Below are positions 59,673-64,000 of a stretch of DNA of 64,000 nucleotides, piece by piece (position 1 is the first letter of the stretch; each line of letters opens with the position of its first letter). Made by a program: the position numbers and the translations under genes. Source of the DNA: Hesseltinella vesiculosa (lineage: Eukaryota; Mucoromycota; Mucoromycetes; Mucorales; Cunninghamellaceae); NCBI GenBank assembly GCA_002104935.1, contig MCGT01000025.1, forward strand, positions 124,001 through 188,000. The letters run 5' to 3'. The notes below the pieces were generated by a model. That model was not told the DNA's origin. It did not search any database and was given only the letters and a program-made list of their open reading frames with translations.

Positions 59673-59868
59673 TTCTCATGATCCATGGTTTGTTTGCAAA
59701 TGTCGCAGGAAAAGAGATCCAACTCTTTTTTTTTGCAACTGAAGTGACAAGCCTAATGCAGCTAATGGTCTGTATAAGTTCATTTCCTTTGTATTGCGTG
59801 ATTATTTTTACAGAACTAAATGACCTTATCTTTGTTATCTTTTCTTTTCTTTTGTTGTGTGCTAGAAA
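59673..59868 (+). repeat. inner unique flank of left inverted arm
   Basis: About 195 bases from GACAATTCTCATGATCCATG to the TTGTGTGCTAG region. It is matched in reverse complement by 61853-62051 with only about half a dozen differences, the identity falling at the core side in an A/T-rich stretch. Together with the array it makes one very long terminal-type inverted repeat. Confidence 0.93.
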
Positions 59869-59955
59869 ATCAACATAAAGCAAACAAAAAAAACTTTGCC
59901 CAAAAATTTTTTTGAAGTTGCCCTTTCTCTTTTTTGAATATTTTTTTTTTCCTTC

Positions 59956-60177
59956 ATGGAAGCAATAACCCGTGAACAAGCAATATGTATGTTCTATGGT
60001 GTCGAATTCAACAAAAGAAATGCAATTCGGTTATTGAAAACTATTGATGACCTTGGGGAACTGGACATATGCTTTCAAATTGACCCTGAGAAGCCTGTGT
60101 TGGTAACTCGGAAGAAAATCTTGGCAGAACCTCATCATTTTAAAAGCTATTCCTCGTCGCATGCAACAACAAAATAG
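59956..60177 (+). CDS. 73-residue stand-alone copy of the recombinase N-terminal domain
   Basis: A short frame starts just after a T run. It aligns with the N-terminus of the convergent gene at 60287-61584. Both have QAICMFYG, then (N)IDICWQI/LDICFQI, PE-x-PVL, and a FK(S/R)Y end. Here the reading stops right after that domain, so it lacks the middle and catalytic parts. It could be an inhibitor or DNA-binding decoy, a remnant of a second recombinase, or an alternative first exon. Sequence alone cannot separate these. The two genes converge with about 110 bases between their stops. Confidence 0.65.
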   Translation: MEAITREQAICMFYGVEFNKRNAIRLLKTIDDLGELDICFQIDPEKPVLVTRKKILAEPHHFKSYSSSHATTK

Positions 60178-60286
60178 AACATCTTTTGAATTCGAATTCT
60201 TACTCTTTGTAAGAATGAATTTTTTTTTTGTATTTATTTTTTATTTGATGCACTAGAACCTTCGCTTGAATAAAAGGATGCTGTTC

Positions 60287-61584
60287 CTATTTTGACCGTT
60301 GCAAGCATTTTTTTCTGCAGTCGAATACTGACAACACGGACGGATTCTCAATGATTTCATGTCGACGCAATGTAATCACCCGGTTGCTCTCCATGAGCTG
60401 ATCAATAATGATAATTTCCAAATTCTCGTGGTCCCTTTGTTGTAAAATTCGTAATTGTGTTAGCTACTTATTCTTCGATGTTTACAACTTACTTCACAAA
60501 GTCTTCGAGATCCTTCGGGTTTGTCGTGAGCCCGGCAAAGTCAATTGCCACAAGGCAAATTTTCTTTTCACAAGAAGAAATGTATCCGATCATATCTACA
60601 AAAAAAAATATTACCACATCTCCATGGCTGCACACGCACTGAAATTCTTACCCTGTGTATTTCCGTTGGTGGAAGAGCCAATATTGTTGTGTTTTTTTGT
60701 ATCTCTTGCTGATAATCGTTCCGAAGCCGAAGAGACAAACGATACGAAGCATTTGTCAACCAAGGATCTGATTTTCAGATTTCGCACCATTGCCTCAAGA
60801 TTGGCCTCACGGTTTAATTCAATACCAAGCGACTTGCGAGCGTATCCTATGATCTCGTAGCCATCGTCCTTGAACATCTTGATTTCAGTTTGGTATCGCG
60901 GAATGTAACTTGTAATGTTTATAACCAGATCGTCTATCATTAGAAAAGAAAAAAAATGAGCATATTGGTGAAATACCTGGTATTCATTTTATGGCTACCC
61001 CTGTATTCTTTTTTGAGGACATGTAACTGCCGTGATCGTTTCTGCTTGCCTCCTTGTTTTCGTTTTCGCGAGAATGGGGCATTGAGAAAATTCACCTTTG
61101 CGCGCGTGCACCACTGGGTAAATGCTCTCGGCGACATGTCTTCTAGCTTTTCCGAATACGGCATGATTATTCGGTAAATCATAGTTGGCGACACTTCAAT
61201 CAGGTCGTAGCAGCTTAGCATGGGTTCATCGTTCAAAAACACGGCGTTCAGGAACTGCAGTAATTGCGTATCAGATTCTACACGGTGGCAACCAAGGTAA
61301 GTATACAAAATTTACTAAAGTGCAAGTTGCTTACTCAGTGACGGCTTCTCTTCAATGTGCTCTTCGTCAGGCTTTGCATCAAGGTACCGTTTAAAGGTGA
61401 GCGGCATGGAGTTGATCATCGTCGTCCTGGCAAGAACAGGAAGCTCTGGCGATATTTGCCAGCAAATGTCGATATTTACCATCTCGTTCAACTTGTCACG
61501 AAGCCGACGTTCATTTTCCTGCGAATGTACTTCACCATAGAACATGCATATAGCCTGTCCTTTTGTGAATTGTGTGCTTGTCAT
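60287..61584 (-). CDS. resolvase-like (serine recombinase-type) protein of a zygomycete mobile element
   Basis: Five exons, 61584-61335, 61277-60999, 60933-60652, 60595-60493 and 60434-60287, keep frame through all joins, giving 353 residues. Residues 1-80 form a small domain (QAICMFYGEVHSQENERRL; IDICWQISPELPVLA). Residues 85-175 are a basic, probably DNA-binding region (VSPTMIYRIIMPYSEKLEDM; FSRKRKQGGKQKRSRQ). Residues 177-353 resemble a resolvase catalytic domain: YEIIGYARKS (placing a Ser where serine recombinases have GYARVS), RSLVDKCFVS, LSARDTKK, then CLVAIDFAGLTTNPKDLEDF, which fits the LDRLGR-type strand-helix. The recombinase assignment is by pattern and memory of related repeated genes in zygomycetes; catalysis is unproven. 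Confidence 0.6.
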
Positions 61585-61657
61585 TTTTAAGAAGATAACG
61601 AAATGAGAAAAGGAGCTTTTTTTTTTTTTTTTGATTTCACGAACCTCCCCGCTCAAA

Positions 61658-61852
61658 GCGTCTCACGTGATTTGTTGCACCATCAATGAAGCTATCTTTC
61701 CACCAAAATATGCCACAAATCGGAACTTGTCATAGGAAATTGAGCCTTAGAATGGGTAGGTTGAATAAATGTGGCCCAAAACGTGATCTTGTGTTAACAG
61801 ACTAACTGACAAAAAGTGCAACTTTTTCAACTGCAGATAGTTTACCAGCACA
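61658..61852. other. core sequence between recombinase promoter and right arm
   Basis: Presumed promoter of the recombinase-like gene lies just before this (T run at 61618-61632). No other reading frame or repeat is seen here. Confidence 0.4.
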
Positions 61853-62051
61853 TACTAAAATGAAAAGAAAATGAAAGGGATAACAAAGATAAGGTCATTT
61901 AGTTCTGTAAAAATAATCGCCCAATACAAAGGAAATGAACTTATACAGACAATTAGCTCCATTAGGCTTGTGACTTCAGTTGCAAAAAAAAAGAGTTGGA
62001 TCTCTTTTCCTGCGACATTTGCAAACAAACCATGGATCATGAGAATTGTCG
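61853..62051 (-). repeat. inner unique flank of right inverted arm
   Basis: This is the reverse complement of 59673-59868, with the same AAAAGAGATCCAACTC and GGTTTGTTTGCAAATGTCGC landmarks. Differences cluster as single bases around AAGCCTAATG(C/G)AGCTAAT and TATTG(C/G)G(T/C)GATT. Confidence 0.93.
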
Positions 62052-64000
62052 AGCGATGTGTCGAAGTGTGCCATGGTGTGCCGTGGTGTGCCGTGATGTG
62101 CCGTGGTGTGTCGAGCGATGTGCCGTGGTGTGTCGTGGTGTGTCGTGGTGTGCCGTGGTGTGTTGAAGTGTGCCGTGGTGTGTCGTGGTGTGCCGTGGTG
62201 TGTCGAGCGATGTGCCGTGGTGTGTCGTGGTGTGTCGTGGTGTGCCGTGGTGTGTTGAAGTGTGCCGTGGTGTGCCGTGGTGTGTCTTGGTGTGCCGTGG
62301 TGTGCCGTGGTGTGTCGAAGTGTGCCGTGGTGTGTCGAAGTGTGCCGTGGTGTGTTGAAGTGTGCCGTGGTGTGCCGTGGTGTGTCGAGCGATGTGCCGT
62401 GGTGTGTCGAGCGATGTGCCGTGGTGTGTCGTGGTGTGTCGTGGTGTGTCGTGGTGTGCCGTGGTGTGTCGTGGTGTGCCGTGGTGTGTTGAAGTGTGCC
62501 GTGGTGTGCCGTGGTGTGTCGAGCGATGTGCCGTGGTGTGTCGTGCGTGTGTCGTGGTGTGTTGAAGTGTGCCGTGGTGTGCCGTGGTGTGTCTTGGTGT
62601 GCCGTGGTGTGCCGTGGTGTGCCGTGGTGTGCCGTGGTGTGTCGAAGTGTGCCGTGGTGTGTCGAAGTGTGCCGTGGTGTGTTGAAGTGTGCCGTGGTGT
62701 GCCGTGGTGTGTCGAGCGATGTGCCGTGGTGTGTCGAGCGATGTGCCGTGGTGTGTTGAAGTGTGCCGTGGTGTGCCGTGGTGTGTCTTGGTGTGCCGTG
62801 GTGTGCCGTGGTGTGCCGTGGTGTTGTCGTGGTGTGTCGTGGTGTGTCGAACGATGTGCCGTGGTGTGTTGAAGTGTGTCTTGGTGTGTTGAAGTGTGCC
62901 GTGGTGTGCCGTGGTGTGTCGAAGTGTGCCGTGGTGTGTCGAAGTGTGCCGTGGTGTGTTGAAGTGTGCCGTGGTGTGCCGTGGTGTGTCGAGCGATGTG
63001 CCGTGGTGTGTCGAGCGATGTGCCGTGGTGTGTTGAAGTGTGCCGTGGTGTGCCGTGGTGTGTCTTGGTGTGCCGTGGTGTGCCGTGGTGTGCCGTGGTG
63101 TGCCGTGGTGTGTCGAAGTGTGCCGTGGTGTGTCGAAGTGTGCCGTGGTGTGTTGAAGTGTGCCGTGGTGTGCCGTGGTGTGTCGAGCGATGTGCCGTGG
63201 TGTGTCGAGCGATGTGCCGTGGTGTGTTGAAGTGTGCCGTGGTGTGCCGTGGTGTGTCTTGGTGTGCCGTGGTGTGCCGTGGTGTGCCGTGGTGTTGTCG
63301 TGGTGTGTCGTGGTGTGTCGAACGATGTGCCGTGGTGTGTTGAAGTGTGTCTTGGTGTGTTGAAGTGTGCCGTGGTGTGCCGTGGTGTGTCGAAGTGTGC
63401 CGTGGTGTGTCGAAGTGTGCCGTGGTGTGTTGAAGTGTGCCGTGGTGTGCCGTGGTGTGTCGAGCGATGTGCCGTGGTGTGTCGAGCGATGTGCCGTGGT
63501 GTGTTGAAGTGTGCCGTGGTGTGCCGTGGTGTGTCTTGGTGTGCCGTGGTGTGCCGTGGTGTGTCGTGGTGTGCCGTGGTGTGTCGTGGTGTGCCGTGGT
63601 GTGTCGAACGATGTGTCGTGGTGTGTTGAAGTGTGCCGTGGTGTGCCGTGGTGTGCCGTGGTGTGCCGTGGTGTGCCGTGGTGTGTCGAGCGATGTGCCG
63701 TGGTGTGTCGTGGTGTGTCGTGGTGTGTCGAGCGATGTGTCGTGGTGTGTTGAAGTGTGCCGTGGTGTGCCGTGGTGTGTCGAGCGATGTGCCGTGGTGT
63801 GTCGAACGATGTGCCGTGGTGTGTCGTGGTGTGCCGTGGTGTGTCGAAGTGTGCCGTGGTGTGTCGAAGTGTGCCGTGGTGTGTCGAAGTGTGTCGAAGT
63901 GTGCCGTGGTGTGCCGTGGTGTGTCGAGCGATGTGCCGTGGTGTGTCGAGCGATGTGCCGTGGTGTGTTGAAGTGTGCCGTGGTGTGCCGTGGTGTGCCG
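62052..64000 (-). repeat. minisatellite array, right arm, running off the window
   Basis: This has the same units as the left arm in reverse complement (GTGTGCCGTGG, GTGTGTTGAAG, GTCGAGCGATGT), G/T-rich on +. Two consecutive blocks, 62589-63060 and 63061-63531, are near-copies, sharing even a one-base-short unit (GTGTTGTCG at 62821 and 63292, exactly 471 apart). The outer end is not in the window. Confidence 0.97.

Noticed and set aside
57035..59878. Open frames of 947 and 875 residues (RHTTAHHGTPRHT-type repeats) through the left array
   Set aside because: The 10-base unit has no stop in several frames, so long frames open by composition alone. Frames on the opposite strand are equally open. 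No leader, splice sites or domain supports translation.
61871..63971. Cys-rich frames (VPWCAVVCRG repeats) through the right array, one running in from the flank
   Set aside because: Same reason as for the left array; the flank part of the frame is also present in the left copy without any gene-like context.

Overview
The window is nuclear DNA from an early-diverging fungus, most likely Mucoromycota (Mucorales-like). The genes are eukaryotic, with many short GT-AG introns. Many introns carry a run of A just after the donor or of T just before the acceptor. Gene content is fungal: Zn2Cys6 factor, KEI1, AreA GATA-like domain, Kre9-like secreted protein. The mobile-element genes at the right end resemble repeat genes I associate with zygomycetes. 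Exon joins were worked out by hand from frame, splice signals and family knowledge; no alignment was run.

Layout. Bases 1-33,998 and 41,114-56,169 are ordinary gene-rich euchromatin. In order they hold: SWIB protein (partial), a one-helix membrane protein, a DNAJC17-like J/RRM protein, a small probable mitochondrial protein, RPL10, a coiled-coil protein, RPS10, a Zn2Cys6 activator, RPL13, an ArsB/CitM-type transporter, an AreA GATA-like domain protein, an Mpv17-family protein, a Kre9-like secreted protein, S-adenosylhomocysteine hydrolase, KEI1, a C2H2 factor, RPS18, a FAM133-like protein, a PXA-PX-nexin C protein, a 1599-residue kinesin-4, a gene of unknown type, and a Pro/Ser-rich protein. 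Four cytosolic ribosomal protein genes lie within 33 kb, each apparently with its own promoter. Several further small spliced genes are suspected in the gaps.

Bases 33,999-41,113 look like a graveyard of mobile elements: a Ty3/gypsy integrase fragment, decayed reading frames, and two dispersed repeat families whose other copies lie near 5.5 kb and 17.8 kb. Bases 3,247-7,254 are also gene-poor.

Bases 56,327-64,000 are the most unusual part. A Tc1/IS630-type DDE transposase is followed by about 2.6 kb of a 10-bp minisatellite (C/A-rich on the + strand), about 195 bp of unique flank, and a 2-kb core. The flank and minisatellite then recur in inverted orientation (G/T-rich on +) to the window edge. 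The core carries a five-exon gene for a resolvase-like protein and, convergent with it, a one-exon gene that repeats only that protein's N-terminal domain. The arrangement looks like a self-contained mobile or episome-like element with very long minisatellite inverted repeats.
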